From: Clostridium sp. AF15-31
GTDB lineage: Bacteria; Bacillota; Clostridia; Lachnospirales; Lachnospiraceae
NCBI RefSeq assembly: GCF_003461625.1
Contig: NZ_QTXL01000005.1
Location: 198,378 to 262,377 of the forward strand
Direction of reading: 5' to 3'
DNA length: 64,000 nt
In this document: positions 37,091-45,919 of the stretch, piece by piece
Numbering within the stretch: position 1 is the stretch's first letter
Layout: the number at the start of each line of letters is the position of its first letter
Notes under the pieces: generated by a model
Databases searched by the model: none
Seen by the model: the letters and a program-made list of their open reading frames with translations, nothing else
What the model was told of the DNA's origin: nothing
Translations under genes and position numbers: made by a program

Positions 37091-38770
37091 CTACCTCTGC
37101 TGCTCTGTCTGCTGTTCATCCAACATATGCTCAAACTCCGGAATCGAAACAGGCTTGGAAAAATAAAATCCCTGAGATACGCTACATCCATTATCATAAA
37201 GGAAATCTGCCGTTCCTCGATTCTCTACGCCTTCTGCTATAATACTTAAGCCCAAATCATTTGACATGGATATCACATGAGAAATGATCGTCTTACCCTG
37301 TTTACTGTCCAAACATTCATCCAAAAACTGCCGATCCATCTTCAATACGTCAAATGGTGTATTCTTCAACATACAAAGGGAAGAATAACCCGATCCGAAA
37401 TCATCCATTAACAATGTAAATCCCGCCTGTTTCAAACTATTGATATAAGACAATGATTCTGCATTCTCCGTTGTCTCCGTGATTTCTAACTGGAACAGCT
37501 CCATCGGAATCTGATATTTGTCGATCAGATTCTTGATATATCCTGCAACATCTTCTTTCTGAAGATAGGTTCTCGACACATTCACCGAGATTGGAAGTGG
37601 TTGCCTTCCGGTATCCAGCCATCTTCTGATAACTTTACATACCATCTCCCACATGAAACAGTCTAATTTGTATATAAATCCATTTGCCTCAAATACCGGA
37701 ATAAATTCCATCGGCGACTTGCATTTTCCATTTGCATCAATCCAGCGCACAAGCGCCTCTGCTCCGACGATCTTCGCATGGCTTCTGTCATACTGGTACT
37801 TCGGCTGAAGATAAACCTGAAATTCTTCCCGTCTCAGAGCCTCCTCCTCAACTTCCTCGATTGCTCCCGTCTGTTTCACATGATTCATCAGCGTATCCTC
37901 ATAGAATACAACCTTATTCAAAATCGTCCGCTTACCCTCTGCACGGGCAAGTCCTGCTTCATCTCCATGCTTGCGATATGCCGTTGAGCTGCCCGGTACG
38001 ATATTCACTCCATATGTAATGCTTAACTTGATATCACCATATCTCCGAATTTTTTCATCAAGTTTATCAATAAATTCCATGATTTCTTCTCTGGAATTAT
38101 AATAGGTCACGATCTGGAATACATCCGCTGACAATCTACAATGCAGATGTTCCTTATCACACATCACATCCAGCGTGTCATATATATACCGAAGAATATT
38201 ATCTCCTGTATCACTGCCATACTTCTCATTGATATACTTAAATCTACGGACATCAAACTGAATATATGCATACTCCCGCTCCGGATGCTCTGCCTGAAAA
38301 CGCGCAATCTTCTTGAGAAAGAATGCCGGATTCTTATCATTGCTAAACGATGTCACAATCTCCCGATTCTCTAATTCCTGTTTGCGCATGATCCGTATCA
38401 TGCCCACATACTCCCGAATCAATCCTTTTTCATCTTTCTCAAGATAACAAAGGACTGCCATCAGAACTTTCTTCCCGAATCTGGTCTCAAGATGCACCCA
38501 TGTCTCCAAATCATCCATCTTGATCGGCTCTTTTGTTCCCTGCTCAATCTGTCTATACAAATTGCACATTTTATTCTTCTCTGTTTCTTCTATACATGTA
38601 CAGTCGCAAAATGCTTTTAGTAAATTTTTATCATCCGGATCCAACTCATCAGGCAGAATATCATTTTCCTCAATCGTGTAAAACCGCTCTTGCAGATTAG
38701 CGTAAAAATATATGGCGTCGCGGTGATTTTTCCTTATTCTGTTAATCTCTCTCCATGATTCAAATGCCAT
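37091..38770 (-). CDS. Degenerate GGDEF plus EAL domain protein, probable c-di-GMP phosphodiesterase
   Basis: This is a 559-residue cytoplasmic signalling protein. After an uncharacterised N-terminal region, a GGDEF-like domain (about 165-310) keeps 'FDVRRFKYINEKYG' but has 'SADVF' in place of GGDEF, so it is not expected to make c-di-GMP. The EAL domain is intact: 'GAEALVRW', 'VNVSRTYL', 'LEITETTE', 'LMDDFGSGYSSL', 'KMDRQFLD' and 'IAEGVEN'. Hydrolysis of c-di-GMP is therefore likely. ATG 38770 follows GGGAGAAG; an upstream GTG at 38827 lacks support. It lies just downstream of the PTP gene. Confidence 0.9.
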   Translation of the reverse strand: MAFESWREINRIRKNHRDAIYFYANLQERFYTIEENDILPDELDPDDKNLLKAFCDCTCIEETEKNKMCNLYRQIEQGTKEPIKMDDLETWVHLETRFGKKVLMAVLCYLEKDEKGLIREYVGMIRIMRKQELENREIVTSFSNDKNPAFFLKKIARFQAEHPEREYAYIQFDVRRFKYINEKYGSDTGDNILRYIYDTLDVMCDKEHLHCRLSADVFQIVTYYNSREEIMEFIDKLDEKIRRYGDIKLSITYGVNIVPGSSTAYRKHGDEAGLARAEGKRTILNKVVFYEDTLMNHVKQTGAIEEVEEEALRREEFQVYLQPKYQYDRSHAKIVGAEALVRWIDANGKCKSPMEFIPVFEANGFIYKLDCFMWEMVCKVIRRWLDTGRQPLPISVNVSRTYLQKEDVAGYIKNLIDKYQIPMELFQLEITETTENAESLSYINSLKQAGFTLLMDDFGSGYSSLCMLKNTPFDVLKMDRQFLDECLDSKQGKTIISHVISMSNDLGLSIIAEGVENRGTADFLYDNGCSVSQGFYFSKPVSIPEFEHMLDEQQTEQQR

Positions 38771-38924
38771 AATAATATCTTCTCCCAACAATGAATACTT
38801 ACCTAATTTTACATGTTCTGTTCCCACAGGAACTTGCTATTATATGTATATTAACATGTTCTTTAGCAAAAAGAAAGTTTGCATCCAACTTAATTATTCG
38901 GAAATTAAGTGAAATTTGGGTTAA

Positions 38925-39407
38925 TCAATTACTTAATTTCTTGTTAATTGTCAACCAGTCAAGAAACGCCTGACAGCCTTCTACAACATCTTCATAAGTC
39001 TCCCGAAAATTTCCACTGTACCACGGATCTCTGACATCTGCATCTCGTCCGGCAAACTCCAGCATCTTATAGATCTTATCCCCACGTCTGTGTCCGGTCA
39101 TTCGTTCAATATTCCTCATATTCATAGAATCCATACCGATCAGATAATCGTAATGATCATAATCTGAGGCTGTAAGCTGCACCGCCCGTTTGCCTTTGCA
39201 ACTTATCCCATGTCTGGCAAGTTCTTCTCTTGCCGGCGGATACACCGGATTCCCAACACCATTCCAAATCTCTTCTGTGCTGGTGGCTGCCGATGCGATC
39301 TCAAACTGATCGGCAATGCCACGTTTTGTTACTATATCTTTTAATATGAATTCTGCCATGGGGGAACGGCAGATGTTGCCGTGGCAGATGAATAATATTT
39401 TTATCAT
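38925..39407 (-). CDS. Low-molecular-weight protein tyrosine phosphatase, target of element integration
   Basis: This is a cytoplasmic phosphatase, possibly also acting on protein-arginine phosphate. The P-loop is at the N-terminus: 'ILFICHGNICRSPMAE' with Cys8 and Arg14 (C-X5-R). The acid Asp is in 'RDPWYSGNFRETYEDV'. The 160 residues are complete. Its first nine or so codons, start codon and upstream DNA lie within the attachment repeat of the integrated element, so promoter and ribosome site (GGAG, 12 nt before ATG 39407) are supplied by the element. A truncated copy of the same 5' end lies at 53710-53745. Confidence 0.94.
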   Translation of the reverse strand: MIKILFICHGNICRSPMAEFILKDIVTKRGIADQFEIASAATSTEEIWNGVGNPVYPPAREELARHGISCKGKRAVQLTASDYDHYDYLIGMDSMNMRNIERMTGHRRGDKIYKMLEFAGRDADVRDPWYSGNFRETYEDVVEGCQAFLDWLTINKKLSN

Positions 39408-39545
39408 CGTTTTGATTTACTCCTTTTTGCCCTGAAATGCCCTGTTTTGCAAGGAATTTCATGTATTTGTAAAATATGTTCTTAGTCTGGCATCTTGGCA
39501 AAATACGTCAAGATGGAGCAAGTTATTACTACCTGTTAGTAGTAA
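39377..39545. repeat. Attachment region, left (PTP side)
   Basis: It starts with the 18-bp core and stays recognisably similar to 53710-53877 for about 169 bp, ending in GTTAGTAGT. The region contains the PTP start and upstream DNA. Additional TTAGTAGTA and TACTACTAA motifs follow to 39585; Tn916-type integrases bind short arm sites near their ends, so these are candidates. Confidence 0.75.
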
Positions 39546-39652
39546 AATTGGTAGTAAAATGAAAATGCTTACTACTAAGCATTGATTTTACCAGCTCATA
39601 ATTTTTTTGCTATCACCAAATTACCTAGCATCTTACTGAATTACAGTTCTCT

Positions 39653-39864
39653 TTACTCGTATTCATCCAACATATCTTCTGGTTGACTAATTTCCGTATA
39701 TACAAATAGAATACCATTCTCTATATGACATTTTTTAGGAAACGACAATTTAAAACCCTTTGAGTCACCTCTCCAACCTTGCATTCCATTAATACTTCAT
39801 CCTTATCTATTATTTTTACCATTGTTGATTCATCAAAAAACGATAGAAAATCATGCAATCTCAT
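39653..39864 (-). pseudogene. Small gene split across two frames
   Basis: ATG 39864, with GGAGG 5 nt upstream, opens 'MRLHDFLSFFDESTMVKIID' and stops at 39721 after 47 codons. A second frame overlaps it from ATG 39784 and ends at 39653 ('FPKKCHIENGILFVYTEIS' then an acidic tail). The natural reading is one protein of about 70 residues broken by a frameshift, but two overlapping small genes remain possible. It lies 13 bp after the 53-residue gene. Family not recognised. Confidence 0.5.
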
Positions 39865-39876
39865 AACTACCTCCAT

Positions 39877-40038
39877 CTAATCAGAAATTTCCCGGTCTTT
39901 CTGTAACTGTTCAAACATTGCATCCCATTCTTTCTCATCACGCCACTCATCATTTTCTAGTATTACAGCTTTTCCGTCAGAATTAATATTAGTATTGTCT
40001 TTTGCCAATTTATATGCTCTCTTACTATATTGAGTCAT
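39877..40038 (-). CDS. Small acidic hypothetical protein (53 residues)
   Basis: A real small gene: AAAGGAGG lies 8 nt before ATG 40038 and codon use looks coding. It begins 'MTQYSKRAYKLAKDNTN' and has a charged C-terminal half with 'DEWRDEKEWDAMFEQLQKD'. The amphipathic helical character resembles small antitoxins or regulators, but I cannot assign a family. It sits between the GHKL ATPase gene and the split small gene, in the same direction. Confidence 0.6.
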   Translation of the reverse strand: MTQYSKRAYKLAKDNTNINSDGKAVILENDEWRDEKEWDAMFEQLQKDREISD

Positions 40039-40173
40039 TGTGCTTTCCTCCTTTTATTGCATAGAAATCTATACAATATGCTACAAATCTTTCACCTTCA
40101 AAAATACGACAAAACATGATAAGTCACTGTCAAGGAATTATTATGCTTGGAAATCACAGATTCAGAAATAAAT

Positions 40174-42015
40174 CTACACAATAACAGCTCCAAGAACTTC
40201 AGTAAGAAAAGATTTTAACACAATTATTTCCATACTCTGTATACTCGTTGTTTTTTCAGGTAACAAATTATATCCTGTAAACATTTTTTTGTTATATGTG
40301 ATATCATTTGATTCAAAGTTGGCATTCTCTATAACTTGCAATCTTGTATAGAATCCCTCTTTATCCTCTACTATTTCATTTTTGTTAACATCAATATCAT
40401 AACATATAAATTTATATGTATACCTAAATGGATGATTTATCTTTTTAGTCAATGTACCTTTTAGTTCAATATACTTTGGTGTTCCAAGATGATCTACAAC
40501 AAAATCAATTCCCTTTGTAGTGTTATAATCCATGAAATTGAAAGAAAACAAATCCGGATATTTTTGCATTATAGTCATTAACACAACAAATGTCTCTGAT
40601 TCAGAATATCCGCTTTTTGTTTTTGTTGGTTCTAGCACTTCCGTTCCATCAGCGAAACGAATCACTTTTCTTCTTTTTCCTGCTTTAAATCTTTTCTGCA
40701 AATCTTCACGATCATCTTCCAATGATTTTTCAATTTTTTCTAATTCCTCCCAATCAAGTCTTTCTTGCATAGCATTCTTTACAGTCTTACTTTTAAATAT
40801 CTTATTAACTTCTGCTTTTATCATATCCAGTTTTTCTATATCGGTATTCATGATAGAACCTCGATTAGCGGTCAACTGAAAATCATCACAGTCAATAAAG
40901 GCTTGCATATATGTATATGTACCAACACCTCTTCCGCCTTCAATCCAATCATCTACTTTTTCTACTGGAACGCCCCCCTTACATGCCCATATACCATATC
41001 TTTGTCCATCTGTATGAGTTCCTTCTTCACTAGCTTTGCCTTGTCTAGATAAATTTAAATCATATCGTCTTTTGGTTTCATATCCTTCTAGCGAAATAAT
41101 AAGTCGAAATGCAATGCTTCCAGTTGTAACTATTTCATTATAAACAAGTTTGCTATAAAACATATACTTGGGTTTATTACTTCCAATTGAATCAGCATAT
41201 TTTTTCATAGAAGAATCTGAAGTTCGTTCCGGCGGAAAGTAATGACCTAAAGATAATTCTTCATATTTTCCAAATGTTGTATCTTTAAATACTGGAACTG
41301 GATCACATATATTTTGATTATTATACTTTTGTACAAACTCATCCCGAAGCAGACCACTCAAATATATCTTTATATCTTTATTTACCAGGTCTTGATTGTA
41401 CAAAGTTTCTACGGTTCCTGCCAAAGTATACCATTTACAATAATCCCTCAAGTATATGTGATTCAGTTTAAATCGCGTATGTTGTGTTTTAAAATGTCGA
41501 GGCGAAATAATTCTTACCATAAATCCAGATTCCCATCCTTCTGGTAAAGATATATTTAGTTCATCAGGATTATCGCACTCAGAATAGAACAATTTACCAC
41601 CATCAGCAATTTGTTCAATAGGATTCTTTAATTGTGCTGCCCAATACTCTCCTTGCTTTGTTTTTGAACAAATCAAAACCTCATTTGCGTTAAAAAATAC
41701 TTTTGCACCATGTCCTTTATATCCATGCTTAGTTTTTGAATTTGGAATAAAGTCATCAGTCACTTTAGTAGAATTTGCTACATCAAAAAAATTAGCAATA
41801 TTTTTTTTTGACAGTCCTCTTCCATTATCAATTATTTCTATGATTAACGAACTATCACCGCCTAATTTTTGTTTTTCATAAACATTCACATAAATCTCTG
41901 ATGCGCATTCATCAAACGAATTTTGTATCCCCTCTCTAAATATTTCCAACGGATCTCCAAAGTCTGTAATAATTTGATATAATTCGTATCCTTCCTTTAC
42001 ATGTACCTGTCCCAT
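40174..42015 (-). CDS. GHKL-type ATPase with PD-(D/E)XK-like C-terminus, putative defence protein
   Basis: The N-terminal Bergerat ATP-binding domain resembles Hsp90/MORC: N box 'FREGIQNSFDE' (about 26-36), G1 'IIDNGRG' (about 61-67), and G2 'HGYKGHGAKVFF' (about 96-107). The C-terminal part has a nuclease-like arrangement, Asp near residue 503 ('KGIDFVVD') followed by ExK near 517 ('KYIELKGT'). Total 613 residues from ATG 42015, with AAAGGAG upstream. A long middle region is unassigned. It is cargo between the integrase and the attachment site, a common place for anti-phage genes. The defence role and nuclease activity are inference. Confidence 0.7.
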   Translation of the reverse strand: MGQVHVKEGYELYQIITDFGDPLEIFREGIQNSFDECASEIYVNVYEKQKLGGDSSLIIEIIDNGRGLSKKNIANFFDVANSTKVTDDFIPNSKTKHGYKGHGAKVFFNANEVLICSKTKQGEYWAAQLKNPIEQIADGGKLFYSECDNPDELNISLPEGWESGFMVRIISPRHFKTQHTRFKLNHIYLRDYCKWYTLAGTVETLYNQDLVNKDIKIYLSGLLRDEFVQKYNNQNICDPVPVFKDTTFGKYEELSLGHYFPPERTSDSSMKKYADSIGSNKPKYMFYSKLVYNEIVTTGSIAFRLIISLEGYETKRRYDLNLSRQGKASEEGTHTDGQRYGIWACKGGVPVEKVDDWIEGGRGVGTYTYMQAFIDCDDFQLTANRGSIMNTDIEKLDMIKAEVNKIFKSKTVKNAMQERLDWEELEKIEKSLEDDREDLQKRFKAGKRRKVIRFADGTEVLEPTKTKSGYSESETFVVLMTIMQKYPDLFSFNFMDYNTTKGIDFVVDHLGTPKYIELKGTLTKKINHPFRYTYKFICYDIDVNKNEIVEDKEGFYTRLQVIENANFESNDITYNKKMFTGYNLLPEKTTSIQSMEIIVLKSFLTEVLGAVIV

Positions 42016-42123
42016 AGTTTTCTCCTTTGCATTCAATTTTTTTCTAATATACACCCAAGTTTTATTAATAATTATCCAAAGCTATCATGCAAGTATTATA
42101 ACATATACGATGTCTTTAACAAC

Positions 42124-42152
42124 AAAAAAACGCCCCAGCTAAGCCGAAGCGT
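42124..42152 (-). terminator. Terminator of the integrase gene
   Basis: On the minus strand, ACGCTTC pairs with GGGGCGT and is followed by seven T residues. Confidence 0.8.
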
Positions 42153-42167
42153 CATCTTTCTTCTATA

Positions 42168-43448
42168 TTAAATTGCCTTGAACATCTTCTGTGACATCGG
42201 TTTCTCATTCTTCTTTTCAACCTCTGCCTGTGTCTTCCGGAACTCCTCCATCCGTTTCAGTTCTTCCTCAGCATCATCAAATCCAATATGCGTGTACACA
42301 TTCATTGTTACGCTGATGTCCGAATGTCCCATGAGGTACTGTAACGTCTTAGGATTCATTCCCGATTTTGCCATATTGGAGCAATAGGTATGTCGGCACA
42401 CATGAGGTGTGATATTCGGCATCTGCACCCGGTAAATATCATTGTACCTACCTACCATGTGATTGAATCGGTGCTGCCAGTGCATTGCCACCAGAGGCAT
42501 ATCATTTTCATCGTAGAAAAGGAATCCACTATATCCATCAATCACCTTCTCGACTTTTGGTGGTACTCTATCCTCAATGATAGCCTGAAACATCTTTGCC
42601 ACATCCTCCGTGATGGGAATTTTTCTTGTTCCGGCATCCGTTTTTGTAGTTTCTATGATATACCTCATATCTGATGTTCTTTGCAGCTGATGGTCGATAT
42701 TAACAATTCGCTTTTCCAAATCAATGTCTTTCAGTGTCAGACCACAAAATTCCGATATTCGCATTCCTGTGTGAAAGAGGATGTAGACCACTTCATAATA
42801 TTTGCAGTATACCACATCGTCATGGACAAACTTTAGGAACTTTCGCATCTGGTCTTTGGAAATTGCTTCTCTCGTAACCGAATCGTTTACCAACAACCCG
42901 GCAAGCTGAAATCCGAATGGATTTTTCACTATGATATCGTCATCCACCGCCATCTGAAAGGCAGGTCTAAGCACTCCCCGGATTGTGTGGATGGAACTGT
43001 AGCTTTTCTTATCTTCTTGTTGTAGCTTGATAAGAAACAGTTTTGCATCCGATGTTTTCACACTTCGAATTGTCTTCTTTCCGAAAGGCTCTTTGGCAAG
43101 AACTCTCTGCACTGTGACATATCCTTGCTTGGTACTCTGTCGGACTCCTGTCTTGGTTTTTAAGTATCGGTCTACAAGTTCACATACCGTCATTTGACCA
43201 TCTGCCATATTGGGGAGTGTTTCTATTTCAGAATTAACCTGTTTCTCAAGTTCTCGGAGTGACAAGCATGGCTTTTTTCCCTTTGGCAATTTGTCTGTTG
43301 GCTCTAACTTCCAACTGTAAACAAAATGCGGTTTGCCATCGATATGATATTTATATTGGTATTTTCCATCTGCTCTGACGCTCTCTCCCGGACGAAGAAC
43401 TCTTCGTTTGGAATCACGCCTTGTCTTCCCTCTTCCTGCTTTCGCCAT
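42168..43448 (-). CDS. int: Tn916-type tyrosine integrase
   Basis: This tyrosine recombinase integrates and excises the element. The 426 residues begin with the Tn916-Int-type arm-binding domain ('LRPGESVRADGKYQYKYHIDGK...FVYSWKLEPTD'), then the core-binding domain and a catalytic domain with Arg ('HTGMRISEFCGL'), Lys, 'HVCRHTYCSNMA' and the nucleophile Tyr in 'GHSDISVTMNVYTHI'. ATG 43448 overlaps the stop of the preceding small gene (TAATG). A decayed homologue lies at 56920-57275. Confidence 0.95.
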   Translation of the reverse strand: MAKAGRGKTRRDSKRRVLRPGESVRADGKYQYKYHIDGKPHFVYSWKLEPTDKLPKGKKPCLSLRELEKQVNSEIETLPNMADGQMTVCELVDRYLKTKTGVRQSTKQGYVTVQRVLAKEPFGKKTIRSVKTSDAKLFLIKLQQEDKKSYSSIHTIRGVLRPAFQMAVDDDIIVKNPFGFQLAGLLVNDSVTREAISKDQMRKFLKFVHDDVVYCKYYEVVYILFHTGMRISEFCGLTLKDIDLEKRIVNIDHQLQRTSDMRYIIETTKTDAGTRKIPITEDVAKMFQAIIEDRVPPKVEKVIDGYSGFLFYDENDMPLVAMHWQHRFNHMVGRYNDIYRVQMPNITPHVCRHTYCSNMAKSGMNPKTLQYLMGHSDISVTMNVYTHIGFDDAEEELKRMEEFRKTQAEVEKKNEKPMSQKMFKAI

Positions 43449-43657
43449 TATACCTGCCTCCTTAACTCTGGATGGTGCAATAAATACTTTTCAAAAACTA
43501 CACGGATAATCAGCTTGCGTTCTCCGTAGTATGCCAAGAAATCTTCTCCATCCGTATTTTTCAACAAATCATAGAACTTTCTTCGGCTCAAGACGAAATA
43601 TTCAATCGCCTCCGAAGGGTTCAAAATATCCTTTTCTGCTAAATTAGGCTTTGCCAT
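43448..43657 (-). CDS. Small excisionase-like DNA-binding protein
   Basis: Sixty-nine residues from ATG 43657 (AAAGGA 10 nt upstream), beginning 'MAKPNLAEKDILNPSEAIEYF'. The pattern, an N-terminal 'LNPSEAIEYFVLSRRKFYDLL' helix-turn-helix followed by a wing 'YYGERKLIIRVVFEKYL', resembles MerR-like excisionases and the neighbouring Xis. Its stop overlaps the integrase start, so the two are translationally coupled. It may be a second directionality factor. Confidence 0.75.
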   Translation of the reverse strand: MAKPNLAEKDILNPSEAIEYFVLSRRKFYDLLKNTDGEDFLAYYGERKLIIRVVFEKYLLHHPELRRQV

Positions 43658-43768
43658 AACATTACGTTCCTTTCTGCCAAAAGTGGCTGTTTTCAAGGTT
43701 TTATTGGGTTCATCGTATATTCACTCTACACCCCTGAAATAGCAACTACTTTCAGCAGATAAAAGGAA

Positions 43769-43990
43769 CTATATTTCCGAAGAATTAAGGATGAATTCTT
43801 CGAACTTTGTTTTTACAATTAGGTATCTATTTCCGCTATACACTGAAAACACACCAAGGTTATCCTCTGCAAGCCTACGCAGCTTTTTTGTACCTATATT
43901 GTAGTAAGGTGCTGCCTCTTTGATAGTGAGCATAAACTTCTCACCAACAGGCAACGCACTATCATTTTTCTCTGTTTCAACCATATGCAT
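43769..43990 (-). CDS. xis: Tn916-type excisionase
   Basis: Seventy-three residues from ATG 43990, with GGGAGG about 8 nt upstream. 'FMLTIKEAAPYYNIGTKKLRRLAED' followed by 'YSGNRYLIVKTKFEEFI' closely matches the layout of Tn916 Xis, a winged-helix directionality factor. It lies upstream of the small paralogue-like gene and integrase, giving an excision module of three genes. Confidence 0.88.
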   Translation of the reverse strand: MHMVETEKNDSALPVGEKFMLTIKEAAPYYNIGTKKLRRLAEDNLGVFSVYSGNRYLIVKTKFEEFILNSSEI

Positions 43991-44049
43991 TATGCTCACC
44001 TCCCTGCCGGAACGGATATCTCCGCCCCGACTAATGATATTTGTATTGG

Positions 44050-45027
44050 TTATGAAATCTGCATAACCTTGATTGCTTCTCTGTTCACAAGTTTGCCGTC
44101 AATATACTCCATCCCAAGGTAGCCCGTCTGGTCATAAAGTTCGAACTTCTCCTTAAGCGCTCTGACAGCCAAAGGTCTGCGATTAAGAATCCAGTAGTAA
44201 CTAAAATCACCAAAAGCAATAACTTTCTTGCCTGTTGCAATGCTAGGCATAAACTCTGAAATGTACACAGGCTTACCGAGAATGGTATCCATATCCTCCT
44301 GCCATAAATAATTGCCGTCCTTATCTTTAAGCTTACGGAGAGCAAGTGCTGTCTCGTCATTCATAAGCCATACTCCATGCTTACGATGTTTTGCCTTTAC
44401 TGACATATAAAGATTAATAACATCATCGAAAGTAACGTCAGTTGTGGCAACTCCTGTCTCAGCACCCAATGTGTCATTCAAAATACCCACAGGCTGACCT
44501 ACTCCCGTTCCATTAATGAAGAGATTTTCTTCTGCTCTGCCAAAGACCTTTGCAAATCGTTTTGGAAGGTGTTTCTTGATATCAAACGCATTATCAGTAA
44601 CAAATGCATTCGCTACTTTTACGAGTGACACCACCTTATGAGCCTCTGTCTTAATTCTTGTAAAATCATCTGCTAGATCCGATACATTAATAGATTCTCC
44701 TTCCGGCACACATGCGGTCACATCGTCTGACGCATACGCAAGCACGGTATTGTTGGATGAAGATACATTGATACTTGTTGCAAACTGACGGAAGATACTA
44801 TCCTTTTCAAGTTCAGCCATATACTTACGATTACTATCGTAAGGAAGAGTAAACATATCTGTTGCCGTTCTGCCACCCTTAAGTTTCTCAAAGTCTGCTG
44901 GCTTACCCCTCATTGCCTTGTTCCAATATTCTGTAGCATAATCCTTGCCACTGATTGTGATTTCATCAATCCCCATTTCTGTTCCCTCCTGTAAAAAATT
45001 GTTGTTTGAAATTGATTCTGTAACCAT
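44050..45027 (-). CDS. HK97-fold phage major capsid protein
   Basis: This is a 325-residue capsid protein with no visible scaffold domain or linked protease. The HK97 fold is indicated by 'MAELEKDSIFRQFATSINV', 'AHKVVSLVKVANAFVTDN', 'RAEENLFINGTGVGQPVGIL', 'WLMNDETALALRKLKDKDGNYLW', and 'IAFGDFSYYWILNRRPLAV'. Two starts are credible: ATG 45027 with AAAGGAG inside the end of the terminase gene, and ATG 44976 with AGGAGGG 8 nt away, which would remove 17 residues. No portal, protease or head-completion gene is present in the element. Confidence 0.9.
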   Translation of the reverse strand: MVTESISNNNFLQEGTEMGIDEITISGKDYATEYWNKAMRGKPADFEKLKGGRTATDMFTLPYDSNRKYMAELEKDSIFRQFATSINVSSSNNTVLAYASDDVTACVPEGESINVSDLADDFTRIKTEAHKVVSLVKVANAFVTDNAFDIKKHLPKRFAKVFGRAEENLFINGTGVGQPVGILNDTLGAETGVATTDVTFDDVINLYMSVKAKHRKHGVWLMNDETALALRKLKDKDGNYLWQEDMDTILGKPVYISEFMPSIATGKKVIAFGDFSYYWILNRRPLAVRALKEKFELYDQTGYLGMEYIDGKLVNREAIKVMQIS

Positions 45028-45029
45028 AG

Positions 45030-45566
45030 TTAAAATCTCCTTTCTCTACTCTTGAGCAACAATTCCATTGCATCCTCGTAGGGTGTTGCTCCTTCAAAAT
45101 TTACTGTGCAATTAGCCTTTACAATCTCATAAATTAAAGACCATTGCTGTGTTGCCTGTTTCATGTAACTCTGGCTCATACTGACATACGGAGATGTGAT
45201 AGCCTGTCCTGTTGTAGGGTGTTTTGCCAAAAAACCATACTCCGAAATTGCCTCTTCACACTGAATCCAACGTGCAAAACTCATCGCATATTCCTCCACA
45301 ATTGCAGGTACGAATAAGTGGTCACACTTGCATTCAATAAGCCATCCCCAGGTATTGTTATAGATTTCCTCGGCATATAATGGCTTGCCGTTTTTTTGTT
45401 TTGCTTTGATGTAATCATTTGGCTTTGGAATATCTATACCTTCATATGTAGAAGGTGCAGGTATAACCTTTATTGGTTTATATCTGGAATTACCATCAGC
45501 TAACTTTTCCGATAATGCTTTTCTTGGTCTACCACCTGTTCCCGGCATAGGTCCTCTTTTTCCCAT
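45030..45566 (-). CDS. P27-family phage terminase small subunit
   Basis: This is a DNA-recognition subunit of the phage packaging motor, of 178 residues. The N-terminus 'GKRGPMPGTGGRPRKALSEKLADGN' is typical of P27-family TerS, and the helical core has 'LFVPAIVEEYAMSFARWIQCEEAISEYG' and 'SYMKQATQQWSLIYEIV'. The large subunit is missing. In satellites, a self-encoded TerS redirects a helper phage's TerL to satellite DNA, which is the likely role here. Its stop lies 2 bp before the capsid gene. Confidence 0.88.
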   Translation of the reverse strand: MGKRGPMPGTGGRPRKALSEKLADGNSRYKPIKVIPAPSTYEGIDIPKPNDYIKAKQKNGKPLYAEEIYNNTWGWLIECKCDHLFVPAIVEEYAMSFARWIQCEEAISEYGFLAKHPTTGQAITSPYVSMSQSYMKQATQQWSLIYEIVKANCTVNFEGATPYEDAMELLLKSRERRF

Positions 45567-45691
45567 TATTTTTCCTTTCCGGGGTTAATACCCCTAAAAC
45601 TTTTGTAAGTTATTCACACGAAGGGGTGGCACCGTTGCCCTGCCATAAATCCCACAGAGATTATGACCGCCCCTTGGGTCACCCTATCGTG
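45567..45691. other. Gap upstream of the small terminase, candidate packaging or control region
   Basis: This gap of 125 bp holds GGGGTtaatACCCC (near 45581) and a larger foldback AAGGGGTGG (45621-45629) with CCGCCCCTT (45667-45675). GC-rich foldbacks next to a terminase small subunit gene can be cos or pac recognition sites, but nothing here proves it. Confidence 0.35.
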
Positions 45692-45907
45692 CTAAACTGT
45701 GATGTTGTTGCTTGGTTTTGTCTTCAAACCTCTTGCATTGCAGAATGAGGTAAGGTCTTCCACATCCATAAGGTCCAGTGATGTGTGTCCGCCACTCATA
45801 TGGAAGTGTGGCTCTTTGGTAAACTCCAACTTGATATCGTCCGGTGTGTAAAGCACAATCTTGTTGTGAAGTTTGAAGTGTTTCTCAAAATAATCCTGTG
45901 TAAACAT
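45692..45907 (-). CDS. Small hypothetical protein of the satellite
   Basis: Seventy-one residues from ATG 45907, with AGGAGG 8 nt upstream; ATG 45913 is only 2 nt away. Sequence includes 'DYFEKHFKLHNKIVLYTPDD' and 'GGHTSLDLMDVEDL'. Family not recognised. It is in the replication-to-packaging operon between the primase and terminase genes, with 12 bp to the preceding small gene. Confidence 0.7.
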   Translation of the reverse strand: MFTQDYFEKHFKLHNKIVLYTPDDIKLEFTKEPHFHMSGGHTSLDLMDVEDLTSFCNARGLKTKPSNNITV

Positions 45908-45919
45908 TTGCATATCCTC

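Noticed and set aside
36517..37197. Longer start for the editing deacylase
   Set aside because: It would overlap the EAL domain coding sequence by about 100 bp, and the extra residues are not family-like.
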